Positions 24,940-33,263 of a stretch of DNA of 63,138 nt are shown here, piece after piece. The translations under genes were made by a program, and so were the position numbers. The notes under the pieces are model-generated. The model was not told the origin of the DNA, did no database searches, and saw only the letters and a program-made list of their open reading frames with translations. The stretch covers positions 1-63,138 of the forward strand of contig CAZTDP010000004.1 in the NCBI GenBank assembly GCA_964612565.1. Direction: 5' to 3'. Position 1 is the stretch's first letter, and the number at the start of each line of letters is the position of its first letter. The DNA comes from CAZTDP01 sp964612565 (GTDB taxonomy: Bacteria; Patescibacteriota; WWE3; UBA101185; UBA10185).

Positions 24940-25968
24940 TTAGCTGACGCCGCCTATGCAGAAGTAACGCTGTCGCAGGTGTGGTCATCTATTATTAGTT
25001 TGTTTCTAGACTCTACTTCCGTTGTGAGTTTTATTATGTTCATAACGGTAGTGACCGCTCTAGGAACTGCTTTTGTTGTGGTTTACGTAAAACGGATGAT
25101 AATGTTTTTCTGGGGTACGGTGGAGCTTTTTTTGTATTTGCCTCGTAATATTGAGGATCCAGACTATCCGGTTGTAGTTCCCTTAATTCGTTATTTTAAG
25201 CACTTAATTGTTTTAATGTTTACGACACTTCTCTTTCTTACAGGACCTGCGATTTTATACGGGATTTCTGTAAAAGGTCTCTTTCTTGTTTTATCTACAG
25301 GCATTTATTTGTGGGTTTCTATTAAGATACCTTCAATGCTAGGAGATTACTTGGACCTTGTCGCAGAAAGAATAGAGAAGGAAGACACATCGATCCAAAA
25401 AGACTACCTGGAGCGTGAGAAGGTTGCGGCCTATCACATAAAGCGTTTGGGCAGTGCGGCTATCGGTGTTGCTTTTCCCGAAGTGTCAGCCACTGGCTCA
25501 GCCATATATGGCGCGTATAAGGCCTTTCGGTCAGGTAGCCCAGAGGAACTGGCTACAAACATTGGAAACTTTAAGACGGCAAGAAATAGCGAAACGTCAG
25601 AAAATGCTTACGAGGAGTTTCACACTCCTGTCAGTACATCAGCCGAGGGAAAAACTGCTAGCCGGGGGTCTGGACACAACGATACCGGTTCCATTGATAG
25701 ATTTCCCAATCAGTTAGCAGAAAAATATCCCAAGGAATTCCTAAAAAGCATTAATGCTTCCGGCAATAACTCCCTAAACAGAGGAAAATTTCGCCTTGCG
25801 CTAGTAGGATTGATTGTGGCCAAATATGACGCAGGGGTACAGTTACCGTACGAGAGTGTTTTGTCAGAAGCCCAGGAACAAGTAAAAAACATGAGCTCAG
25901 ACGACTTCATAATCTGGGTTTCCAAAGGCTCAGAATTTTTACTTCGTTTTAAAGGAGAAAGATTATGA
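24940..25968 (+). CDS. Polytopic VirB6/TrbL-like membrane protein, 5' end in gap
   Basis: About 342 aa visible. It begins inside the gap. Two strong membrane segments (VVSFIMFITVVTALGTAFVV, and LIVLMFTTLLFLTGPAILYG with the following hydrophobic stretch) are followed by an amphipathic part SIKIPSMLGDYLDLVAERI, an alanine/glycine-rich region typical after the last helix of VirB6/TrbL proteins, and a long soluble, Ser-rich C-terminal tail. The family call rests on topology and the neighbouring VirB4-like ATPase; sequence identity to VirB6 is not evident by eye. Its stop overlaps the next start by 4 bp. Confidence 0.5.
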   Translation, partial: LADAAYAEVTLSQVWSSIISLFLDSTSVVSFIMFITVVTALGTAFVVVYVKRMIMFFWGTVELFLYLPRNIEDPDYPVVVPLIRYFKHLIVLMFTTLLFLTGPAILYGISVKGLFLVLSTGIYLWVSIKIPSMLGDYLDLVAERIEKEDTSIQKDYLEREKVAAYHIKRLGSAAIGVAFPEVSATGSAIYGAYKAFRSGSPEELATNIGNFKTARNSETSENAYEEFHTPVSTSAEGKTASRGSGHNDTGSIDRFPNQLAEKYPKEFLKSINASGNNSLNRGKFRLALVGLIVAKYDAGVQLPYESVLSEAQEQVKNMSSDDFIIWVSKGSEFLLRFKGERL

Positions 25969-26642
25969 GCAATAACGTTAAGTCGCATCCTTCTTATGCA
26001 CTAAAACACCAGAAGGTTCTGTCTAAGCAATACGGAGTGTTAAGCATCGTCGCCAGACTTTTGTACTACAAAGTAAGATTGTTTGGCGGGTTAGGCTTTG
26101 CCGTTCTTCCGTTACTGCTTTCGCTTTTGGTTTTTGGCATAGCTTTGGGAAGATTGCTGTTGGGCGGTACTTTTACGATTAGTGAAAGTCTTGGTTTTTC
26201 CTACACCGACATGCTTGTGTGGCTTTTTGTTCTTCTTCTCTTGGCCAACGTCTTTATAACGTTCACCAGCAGGAGAAACAGAAATATTTTTATGGCATGG
26301 TTTGGTTACAAGAGACCGGTAAGACGAAACCTGGTAACCGCATCTGTAGAGAATAAGGCTTTTATTCCGCTCATTCCCAGGGTATTTGCTTACATTGTTT
26401 TAACAATTTCGCTTTCGTACCTTACATGGTACCCAATTGTTAAAACAGATCCGGTAGGATACAGCCCGTTTCTACTTTTAATAATATGCGTTTTATACGC
26501 TTCATTATTTAGAGTATTGGATTCGGTCTGGTTTATCCGTAAAACGCGACTTCCTGAGATTATGGCTTTTTTCGCGTTTGTCGCCTTGATGGTGAAGATC
26601 GTTAATATCCTTGTTGAAGCTTTTCAGCTTTGGATATTATAA
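25965..26642 (+). CDS. Polytopic membrane protein of secretion-like operon
   Basis: 225 aa with four to six membrane helices (pairs near 45-70 and 80-100, then 135-155, 160-180 and 190-215) and a basic loop TSRRNRNIFMAWFGYKRPVRR. No known family is recognised. It is translationally coupled to the preceding gene (4-bp overlap, with AAAGGAG upstream) and lies just before the VirB4-like ATPase, so it may be another channel subunit comparable in place to VirB3 or PrgI-type proteins of Gram-positive systems. Confidence 0.6.
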   Translation: MSNNVKSHPSYALKHQKVLSKQYGVLSIVARLLYYKVRLFGGLGFAVLPLLLSLLVFGIALGRLLLGGTFTISESLGFSYTDMLVWLFVLLLLANVFITFTSRRNRNIFMAWFGYKRPVRRNLVTASVENKAFIPLIPRVFAYIVLTISLSYLTWYPIVKTDPVGYSPFLLLIICVLYASLFRVLDSVWFIRKTRLPEIMAFFAFVALMVKIVNILVEAFQLWIL

Positions 26643-26709
26643 ATCACGCCAAACGGGAGAAGTTAAAGCCATTAGGTTTAGCTTCTCCCTTTTTTGTTAA
26701 GGAGGTAGT

Positions 26710-28917
26710 ATGTACCATAATGTCCCTCTTCCAAGTTCTCTCTCCAGGTTAAGTTCACAAATACGAGTGGCTGAAAACACGTTTGAGCGAGCTATTGTCG
26801 ACTTAAAAAGACGCTACGAAGAGACTTCATCTCGTTCGGATGACATTCTCGGCGCTTTAGGGGTTCGTATCTCTGGTAGCTTTATTATTACAAACGAAGC
26901 TGTGTTCAAGATGTACGACATCTCAGATCTTACTCACATTGGCATATCGTTACACGATTTGATTTCAAGGTTATATAGCGATGAAAAGCTAATGCCGTTT
27001 AAGATAATCCAATCGGCGTCTCTTTCTCGAGACAGTTTGGCCGACCACATGAAATGGGTACGCAGTCAGTACGATAACAGCTTATCTGGCTTAAGTACGG
27101 GTATGCCAAACGCATCTATAGAGTTTCCTAAGTTCTGGAAAGATGTTTACGAAGAAACTGCCGCCCACATCGGAAATCGACGCCGCAGCTTTAGGACCTA
27201 CGTTGTAGCCCAGTGTGACCCAAACGGTGACACAGTTTTTGATAGATACTTTTCAGAAAGTCTGAAACCTGTGAATGAGGGCGGCTTAATGCGATGGCTG
27301 CTGCAGGCGTATGATTTGCTCGGAAGTGACAACACCTCTCCTTGGGAAGATTACGTTCTTCGTGCAGCAAAGTATGGCAATGCGAATGACGGTATGAGCT
27401 ACGTTGCGCCCGATGAGCTATGCTTTTCTGCCAAACAAGCAGAAACTTCGAGAAACGCGCGGCATTGTCACTATGCGTCTTTGCGTATCTATGGAGGTTG
27501 CTATGGAGAAAATACACAAATAATTAGGAATGCTATTACGTCATGCATTCAATCTGATTCACCGGATATGTTTACGCTATCCCTCACAGCTAACCCCATA
27601 AAGCATTTCCTTAACTACTTCAAGAACACGGTAACTGCAAGAATGCTACAGCGTATCCCTCGGGAAAAGAGAGCAAACGAGCAGCCTCTTAAAAAGAGAC
27701 TGTTCTTAGAGCAAGTGAACAAGACTCTAGAGTCACTTACAACCGAGTTGCCCGTATTTGAAGTGTCAATGACTCTTTGCATCCGTACTGACACCAAAGA
27801 ACGTCTGGAGGAGATACTAAAGGTTTTACAGCTAAAGCTTGCTGAAAAGAGCATCTGGTTTGAGAAACCAAGTATGCGAAGTGATATGGAAGACGCATTA
27901 ATGAGTCTTTCTCCGGCAGTCTTCCCATACGAACTGGATGACGATATTACCGAGCCTGTGGGCGGTATTGATCTTGAGAACTCAATTAGATACGGCAAGA
28001 TCGTTTCTGCCGTAAAAGGAGTACTGGTCGGATACACCGTTCCCGAATTTAAGGAGCTTGTGCTTCCGCTCGGTGTCTACGCGTCAAGCGGTCAAAACGG
28101 TTCAGGCAAGAGTTTTATGTTCAAAGTGCTCGCTTTTATGAGCCTGCTTTTAAACCCTGATCACAAGGTGTACGTGATGGACAATGCCGGGGCGGCAGCG
28201 ATGAATGGGTATATGGACAAAATCGCAAGGGAGGAAAGGTTGAAAGGCTGGATCGACATATGCAAAATGGTTGGCGGCAAAGTCGTTTTTTCTCAAGATT
28301 ACACAGACGATAAAAAGCTTTACGCAGCTTTATGCGCCGCAGGGGACACGCCGTTCACCCTTTACTACCCCGATCCAAACAAAATGTCTAACGATGTAAC
28401 CTACCTAAACTGGCTGTACCAAGCAATGTCCACCAACTTTGATGCCAGAAGTGCAACGGAGAAAGACATCCGTGGAATTGCGATTTTTGACGACGTTGCA
28501 AGCCTGTTTGGGCTTCCTTCCGGGCGCACTCTAGTGCTTCAGACCTTAACTGAATGTGTGGCGCATGGGTTTATTGCGGGGCTTACGGTTCAGTCTCTGG
28601 CAGCCATCGAAAAGTCCGATCCTGCGTCTTACCTTCAACTGATAAACACGGTAAACACTCACTTTTTGTTTCCAAGCCCGGGCTACGCAAGTATTCCTGA
28701 TTCGATCGGGATTGTTCCGATAACCGAAGAATTAAGAAGACTTCAAATAGGTGTTATCGAGGCACAACAAGCTTTAAACACCTTTTCTTTGGGATCTGAA
28801 ATTCCGAAGGAAAATCTGGGTTTGTGCGTAGGGGTAAACCAGAACAAGACCATGTTCATGGCTTTTATCTACGCCGTGCCTGAGCTGATCGCGCTTTTAT
28901 CGCGAAAAACCCCCTAA
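26710..28917 (+). CDS. VirB4/TraC-like secretion ATPase
   Basis: 735 aa. The N-terminal 400 residues match the general CagE/TrbE/VirB4 lay-out without clear motifs. The ATPase half contains Walker A in SSGQNGSGKSFMFK (about residues 458-471) and Walker B in IAIFDDVASL (about 589-598, DD instead of the usual DE), then a Gln-rich finger AGLTVQSLAA. VirB4 proteins energise assembly and substrate passage of type IV secretion systems. The ATG follows AAGGAGG. A 67-bp space separates it from the upstream gene, the only loose junction in the operon. Confidence 0.75.
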   Translation: MYHNVPLPSSLSRLSSQIRVAENTFERAIVDLKRRYEETSSRSDDILGALGVRISGSFIITNEAVFKMYDISDLTHIGISLHDLISRLYSDEKLMPFKIIQSASLSRDSLADHMKWVRSQYDNSLSGLSTGMPNASIEFPKFWKDVYEETAAHIGNRRRSFRTYVVAQCDPNGDTVFDRYFSESLKPVNEGGLMRWLLQAYDLLGSDNTSPWEDYVLRAAKYGNANDGMSYVAPDELCFSAKQAETSRNARHCHYASLRIYGGCYGENTQIIRNAITSCIQSDSPDMFTLSLTANPIKHFLNYFKNTVTARMLQRIPREKRANEQPLKKRLFLEQVNKTLESLTTELPVFEVSMTLCIRTDTKERLEEILKVLQLKLAEKSIWFEKPSMRSDMEDALMSLSPAVFPYELDDDITEPVGGIDLENSIRYGKIVSAVKGVLVGYTVPEFKELVLPLGVYASSGQNGSGKSFMFKVLAFMSLLLNPDHKVYVMDNAGAAAMNGYMDKIAREERLKGWIDICKMVGGKVVFSQDYTDDKKLYAALCAAGDTPFTLYYPDPNKMSNDVTYLNWLYQAMSTNFDARSATEKDIRGIAIFDDVASLFGLPSGRTLVLQTLTECVAHGFIAGLTVQSLAAIEKSDPASYLQLINTVNTHFLFPSPGYASIPDSIGIVPITEELRRLQIGVIEAQQALNTFSLGSEIPKENLGLCVGVNQNKTMFMAFIYAVPELIALLSRKTP

Positions 28918-28940
28918 CTATCTACGAAAGGAGATGTTGG

Positions 28941-30320
28941 TTGAAGACACAAAGCCGAGCAAGCAAGAAGCTCATCGGCAACGCGATTTCCTCCGTTTTA
29001 GGGTTAATTCTAATACCTTTGTTTATTGTGGTTATTGCCCCAAAGCTTTTAGCCGTTTTTGATGACCCAAACTCATTAAAGAGCTTGACTAAAGCTATGG
29101 AATTCACTGCTGCTTACGCCAAAGGGACCTATATTGGCTCACAAGACGTTTCAGTAGATGAAAACCTGGTAAACTACGCAAAATCACTTGGTGTAGATGA
29201 GAATACCCTTAAGGAAATTATTGCCGGTGCTCTTGAGTCTGGAATTAAGCCTAGTCACATGCTCGGTTTTGCAGAGGTTGAAACATCGTTTTGCTCAAAC
29301 ATTGGACAGGGAGTTGCAGTAGACGAAGTCCTAAATAGACTAGCCTACTCAACTCCCTCTGACTCTATGTGGTGGCAAAGTAATGTGGACGCTTTAAACC
29401 AGCTTGCAAGTGACTTAGGTGTGGATGTAAGATCCGTACCCGGATCGGTTGGCGCAGGCGCGATTAGTTGTTTCCAGCTAATGCCTGTTAATTGGATGAA
29501 ATATGGCGGAGGTGACTACAAAAGTCTTCAAAGATCGGTGCGATATGCCGGTTACTACTTAATCGATGCCGGTTACGCCGCTGGAAGTCCGGAAGATGCT
29601 ATTTATAAGTACAACCCCGGAGCCGGTCAGGCGTACGTTAAGGCAGTCTTAACTGCTGCAGATAGATGGGAGCCTTACCTTAGTGAGGGAGTGAAAGCTC
29701 GAGAAGGCAAAGATACTGTTAAGCTCGGTAAAGTTACTGGATCCGACATACTTGTTATCTTTCTTGAGAGTTTTTCCGCTTACATGAAAGGTGAGGATCC
29801 TGGAGCGTTAATAATCTCTCCCGAAACTCCGTTAATTCCGACGTCAAAACTTGTCTACCCAATACCAGACGTTTATCCTAACGGTTACTCTTGGATGGAT
29901 CCGGTGTATGTATGGAGCCAGCAACAGCAACAATTGGTTCTTGTTGCATATCACATTGGGCAAGACTATATCGGTAACGGGCCTGTAGTCTCTTCAACAA
30001 ACGGTATTGTTACGTTTGCCCGTTATCTTGATGTGGGCGAATCAAAAGCCGTCGAGTGGTGGATTTCCGGAAATGTCGTGGTTGTAAAAGGCCAAATGGC
30101 AAACGGAGATGCAATATGCACCTTTTATGGACATGGGAAGCCTGGAACAACAGCTGTCAGTGTAGATGACCAAGTAGAGGCCGGGCAGTTTCTTTTTACA
30201 TCTGGAAACACTGGATTCTCTTCTCAAACCCACCTCCATTTTGGAATACGCATAGGAGGAAGCGGAGATTACTGCGACGGAGGTCAATTCGTTGACCCTA
30301 ATCTTTACGTTTCCCCATAA
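28941..30320 (+). CDS. Bifunctional murein hydrolase: transglycosylase + M23 peptidase
   Basis: 459 aa. It has an N-terminal membrane helix (about 12-35). A lysozyme-like transglycosylase domain follows with AEVETSFC containing the likely catalytic Glu (about residue 113) and GAGAISCFQLMPVNW (about 172-186). The C-terminal domain is LytM/M23 with YHIGQDY (about 336) and HLHFGIRIGG (about 430), the zinc ligands. This is the VirB1-like tool that opens peptidoglycan for a secretion channel. Start: TTG at 28941, chosen because GAAAGGAGAT lies at ideal distance; no ATG fits. It follows the VirB4-like gene by 23 bp. Confidence 0.85.
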   Translation: MKTQSRASKKLIGNAISSVLGLILIPLFIVVIAPKLLAVFDDPNSLKSLTKAMEFTAAYAKGTYIGSQDVSVDENLVNYAKSLGVDENTLKEIIAGALESGIKPSHMLGFAEVETSFCSNIGQGVAVDEVLNRLAYSTPSDSMWWQSNVDALNQLASDLGVDVRSVPGSVGAGAISCFQLMPVNWMKYGGGDYKSLQRSVRYAGYYLIDAGYAAGSPEDAIYKYNPGAGQAYVKAVLTAADRWEPYLSEGVKAREGKDTVKLGKVTGSDILVIFLESFSAYMKGEDPGALIISPETPLIPTSKLVYPIPDVYPNGYSWMDPVYVWSQQQQQLVLVAYHIGQDYIGNGPVVSSTNGIVTFARYLDVGESKAVEWWISGNVVVVKGQMANGDAICTFYGHGKPGTTAVSVDDQVEAGQFLFTSGNTGFSSQTHLHFGIRIGGSGDYCDGGQFVDPNLYVSP

Positions 30321-30344
30321 GAATCTACGAAGAAAGGAGTTAAA

Positions 30345-31040
30345 GTGAAAAAGGTAAACATAATCACAGCCTTACTTGTGGTTTTTTTAGCCACAAGCTG
30401 TCGGTTACCAGTACGTTCGGGATCTGCTGCTCAGGCCACAGATATAGCGAACGGGTATTACATGGGCGCCACAGAAGGGGCAAAAACAGCTGTGTATGAG
30501 TTTAAAATGGCTCTCACACAAACGGCGGTCCAGGAAAAAGCAACAACCCCAAAACCTTATTCTTTTTGGGACTACAGCTATGATTCGAGTCAAACCCCAC
30601 CACCATCAGAAAGCTATATGAGCAGAACAGCTACCTTAAGTGGTCGTGATTGGATTTGGTACCAGCTTGAGCCTGGCGCAGACCCGGCGTCTGGAGAAGG
30701 ACAGTTTAGGGAAGGAGCCGAGGTAACAATTGTGCAAGAGTCCTACAACAGCTATGGCGTAAAACTTGTAGGATGGGTCGCAAACTCCGATATGCAGTCA
30801 GGCGGCGCAGGCGTGAACGACGTACTTACCTGTCTGTATCATACCTGGGATCATTTTGAAGCTATGAATCTGTGCCATGCTCATTTTTATGCAACTCAGC
30901 CACTGGACTTAGAAGATGAAAGTAGCGTCTTTGCAATCGCACAGTCCGGTTTGAGCGTAAATGTTTTGGAACACCGCGATCTTGTCTCCAGAGTTGAACT
31001 GACATCCTTAGTGTGGGTCGATTCGTCTTATATTCACTAA
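30345..31040 (+). CDS. Lipoprotein with SH3-like domain
   Basis: 231 aa. The GTG at 30345 follows AAAGGAGTT. The signal peptide ends in the lipobox LATSC (Cys 19), so the mature protein is lipid-anchored outside. The mature part has a helical segment (20-60) and a beta-rich domain with DWIWYQLEPG...GEGQFREGAEVTIV and VKLVGWVANSDMQ, reminiscent of bacterial SH3 domains. A C-terminal Cys pair (CLYHTWDHFEAMNLC) may form a disulfide. It is the last gene of the operon before a strong terminator; a VirB7-like stabilising lipoprotein is a possible role. Confidence 0.7.
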   Translation: MKKVNIITALLVVFLATSCRLPVRSGSAAQATDIANGYYMGATEGAKTAVYEFKMALTQTAVQEKATTPKPYSFWDYSYDSSQTPPPSESYMSRTATLSGRDWIWYQLEPGADPASGEGQFREGAEVTIVQESYNSYGVKLVGWVANSDMQSGGAGVNDVLTCLYHTWDHFEAMNLCHAHFYATQPLDLEDESSVFAIAQSGLSVNVLEHRDLVSRVELTSLVWVDSSYIH

Positions 31041-31046
31041 TGCTTT

Positions 31047-31089
31047 ACTGCAGGAACCTTCGGTATATCCGATCTCCTGCAGTTTTTTT
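31047..31089 (+). terminator. Rho-independent terminator of the operon
   Basis: ACTGCAGG (31047-31054) pairs with CCTGCAGT (31076-31083), with an inner TCGG/CCGA stem, followed by a run of T. It marks the end of the six-gene operon. Confidence 0.85.
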
Positions 31090-31167
31090 GTTTTTAAAAA
31101 GAAGCTATTGGGCTAAAAAGAAACCGGAGTGCAAAGGATAAGCCTTTTGATGCACTCCGGAATTATT

Positions 31168-32193
31168 CTAATCAGGAGGATCCCACAGCATGGGGATTGT
31201 TACGCTGTAAATCTCTCCTCCCGATACGTACTGTGCCGTAACCTCGTGATGAGTTCCGAGCCACGGCATAGATCCGTTCGGATACCATTGATTGGCAGCA
31301 ACCGTTACCGAAGTTGTACGAAAATCGCGGTATCCATAAGCCGAATCCATTCGAAATATTACGTTAGTACCCGGGAAACCAGGTAGCTGGGTACCGTTTT
31401 TATCAATCCAAGTCATTGTTACATTCTCGCCAAGACTAAAATGAAGCTCAGCGGCAGAAAAGTTGTAAACAGCAAGACAGTAGTTATGATCGACAATACT
31501 CCCCTTTACGTGCAGGTAGTACTGACATTCTTGGGGAGGCTGATTTTTAACAATCGGTAAGAATGTTTTATAGAAACCTGCTCTAAACTGCCAGCTTTCC
31601 CAAAAGGTAGGCATTGTTGTTCCGCTTGAACTTACAATTTCCTGCATGTCCACACGATACTGGCGGCCATCGTGAGGTGCAGGCCATGAAAGTGAAACTT
31701 GCACGGCATTGGTGCTAGAGGGCACTCCAGTGAAATCGTAGGCAAACGGCTTAATTAAATTATCTGTGGCGGCATCTTTCACATCGATTGCGCCGTAGAT
31801 TCGTTCCGTTTGACCTGGGTGTGCGGGATCTCCCGGCCACTTACTCCCTACGTTAATATGGAGTGTATTTGTGGCTTCGCAAAAACCTGCATTTGAGTCA
31901 GCAACGGGTACATTTTCATTCAAAGGCCCTGACAGCGATGAGTCCGAAATCAGTGGCATATTTCCACATCCGGGCAAAGCCATAAGGTTGCTCTCGATTT
32001 TTAAGGCTTGCAAGTCACCGGTCTCCAAAGGGGAATTCTGTACTTTGCCAAGCCACGCGTCCCTTTCTTCGACGCTATCAAACGCTAGAACAGTAGCCTC
32101 CTGAGGGTCAGGTCCGTCGGCTCGCACGTTTCGTGGCAACCAAAAGACAGCAGTTAGAACAAACAAAGCTAAAAACAAACGTAAAATTTTCAT
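31168..32193 (-). CDS. Secreted beta-rich protein, function unknown
   Basis: 341 aa. The signal peptide is clear (basic start, hydrophobic core to about residue 22, cleavage after VRA). The mature part contains several Cys residues (CGNMPL, FCEATN, ECQYY, YCLAV), the phrase FYKTFLPIVKNQP common in secreted proteins of environmental bacteria, and two beta-sandwich-like regions. No catalytic motif is seen. It converges with the secretion-like operon and could be an exported adhesin or cargo, but only position suggests this. AAGGATAAGGAG lies upstream of the ATG. Confidence 0.7.
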   Translation of the reverse strand: MKILRLFLALFVLTAVFWLPRNVRADGPDPQEATVLAFDSVEERDAWLGKVQNSPLETGDLQALKIESNLMALPGCGNMPLISDSSLSGPLNENVPVADSNAGFCEATNTLHINVGSKWPGDPAHPGQTERIYGAIDVKDAATDNLIKPFAYDFTGVPSSTNAVQVSLSWPAPHDGRQYRVDMQEIVSSSGTTMPTFWESWQFRAGFYKTFLPIVKNQPPQECQYYLHVKGSIVDHNYCLAVYNFSAAELHFSLGENVTMTWIDKNGTQLPGFPGTNVIFRMDSAYGYRDFRTTSVTVAANQWYPNGSMPWLGTHHEVTAQYVSGGEIYSVTIPMLWDPPD

Positions 32194-32217
32194 CTCCTTA
32201 TCCTTTCGCTTTTGTGA

Positions 32218-32372
32218 GTATTATAAGTATTCTACTATTTTCAGTTAAACCTAACAACCTGTAGTGTTTATTNNNNNNNNNNNNNNNNNNNNNNNNNNNN
32301 NNNNNNNNNNNNNNNNNNNNNNNNNNNNNNNNNNNNNNNNNNNNNNNNNNNNNNNNNNNNNNNNNNNNNNNN
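32218..32372. other. Assembly gap with duplicated 55-bp edge
   Basis: Bases 32218-32272 equal 32373-32427 exactly, with 100 N between. As at 22481, the contigs overlap by 55 bp and the gap is most likely not real. Confidence 0.85.
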
Positions 32373-32471
32373 GTATTATAAGTATTCTACTATTTTCAGT
32401 TAAACCTAACAACCTGTAGTGTTTATTTACAGTTTCTAACAGTGTTTATTAATATTGGTTTTGAAAATTCC

Positions 32472-32511
32472 TAAAAAAATGACCCGGGCTGCCTACGCAT
32501 GTTCCCGGGTC
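32472..32511 (-). terminator. Terminator for two small minus-strand genes
   Basis: GACCCGGG (minus strand, from 32511) pairs with CCCGGGTC (ending at 32481), followed on the minus strand by a T-rich run. Confidence 0.8.
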
Positions 32512-32525
32512 CTCACAAGTACAAA

Positions 32526-32651
32526 CTATCCTTTTCCGGTTTTGCCTGTGTTGCTTCCTCTGCTTTTTTGGCTTGATCCTACAGGAGAGTGGTATTTTTT
32601 GTACCAACGGGTATGTCCGCCATTTGTGGTTGGAGCAGGCTTCTTTGCCAT
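32526..32651 (-). CDS. Small basic peptide
   Basis: 41 aa, rich in Lys, Gly, Ser and Thr (begins MAKKPAPTTNGG, ends SNTGKTGKG), with a central aromatic patch RWYKKYHSP. The ribosome site AAGGAG is formed by the last codons of the upstream gene, whose stop is 4 nt away, and a strong terminator follows. The basic character suggests nucleic acid binding; the family is unknown. A longer reading that begins within the upstream gene is less likely because it has no ribosome site. Confidence 0.5.
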   Translation of the reverse strand: MAKKPAPTTNGGHTRWYKKYHSPVGSSQKSRGSNTGKTGKG

Positions 32652-32655
32652 CGCG

Positions 32656-32871
32656 CTACATCTCCTTAACTTTGTGGTGTTGCTTTTTGTTATGAACATC
32701 GAAAGCAAGTTCTTCGTCCAGTTTCTTGTTTCTAAAGTAATCCGAGCGTACTAACTGAACTTTTACTTGCCGTCCACAAACAGGGCAATAAAAACAAAAC
32801 ACCGGATTTGGCGACACACTTGGCGGGTTGTTTATCTTAACAATGAGCGGTGGGGCAAGCAAAATTCTCAT
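32656..32871 (-). CDS. Small zinc-finger-like protein
   Basis: 71 aa. The central FCFYCPVCGRQ has CxxC-x2-C spacing and the C-terminus is His/Lys-rich (HNKKQHH), a plausible zinc site. AAAGGAGAG precedes the ATG. It forms a two-gene unit with the 41-aa basic peptide. The strong ribosome sites match those of the secretion-like operon, so it may belong to the same mobile segment. Confidence 0.6.
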   Translation of the reverse strand: MRILLAPPLIVKINNPPSVSPNPVFCFYCPVCGRQVKVQLVRSDYFRNKKLDEELAFDVHNKKQHHKVKEM

Positions 32872-32972
32872 AAAATGTGCTCTCCTTTTGTGAAATGAGA
32901 ATATTAAATAAATTAGAATCTAAAAAAGTAAATGTGTAAATAGTTTAGTTATGAATCGGTTAGGGTAAAATT

Positions 32973-33020
32973 GGTGGCTAAATTTAGGCAAGAAACAATA
33001 AAAGCCTAAACCTAGCCACC
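32973..33020 (+). promoter_or_regulatory. Long hairpin in an otherwise empty region
   Basis: GGTGGCTA (32973-32980) with TAGCCACC (33013-33020) and TTTAGGC (32983-32989) with GCCTAAA (33004-33010) form a 15-bp interrupted stem, preceded by a TAAAAT box (32965-32970). A ribosome-like AAGGAGGGG follows at about 33027, but only very short frames start there. Nothing else is visible from 32872 to 33263. Confidence 0.4.
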
Positions 33021-33263
33021 GTCCAAAAGGAGGGGAGATCTTACGAAACGCAAGCTTAAAAAGAAAGGAGAGTGTGGGAGGCCAGAAAAAAGCTTTTGTT
33101 TCAGTAAAGTTCTCCAAAGAACGTTTTTAGGCTCTTCGCAAAACTCTACTTTGGGCAGGATACGCGAGTAATAGGGTGTTGTCAAATTTATGGTGAACGT
33201 TTTCGAAAAATTCGAACTGATTTTATTGAAAGTCTTTACAAAGTTTAACTAGGTAAAAAATTG

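Noticed and set aside
23845..25968. A single 707-aa fusion protein
   Set aside because: It exists only by translating through 100 N of unknown true length, and a ribosome site precedes the gap.
23764..32422. Terminal inverted repeats of a mobile element (ACTACAGGTT at 23764 and AACCTGTAGT at 32413)
   Set aside because: Only 10 bp, expected by chance in a window of this size, and 23764 also takes part in a local inverted repeat.
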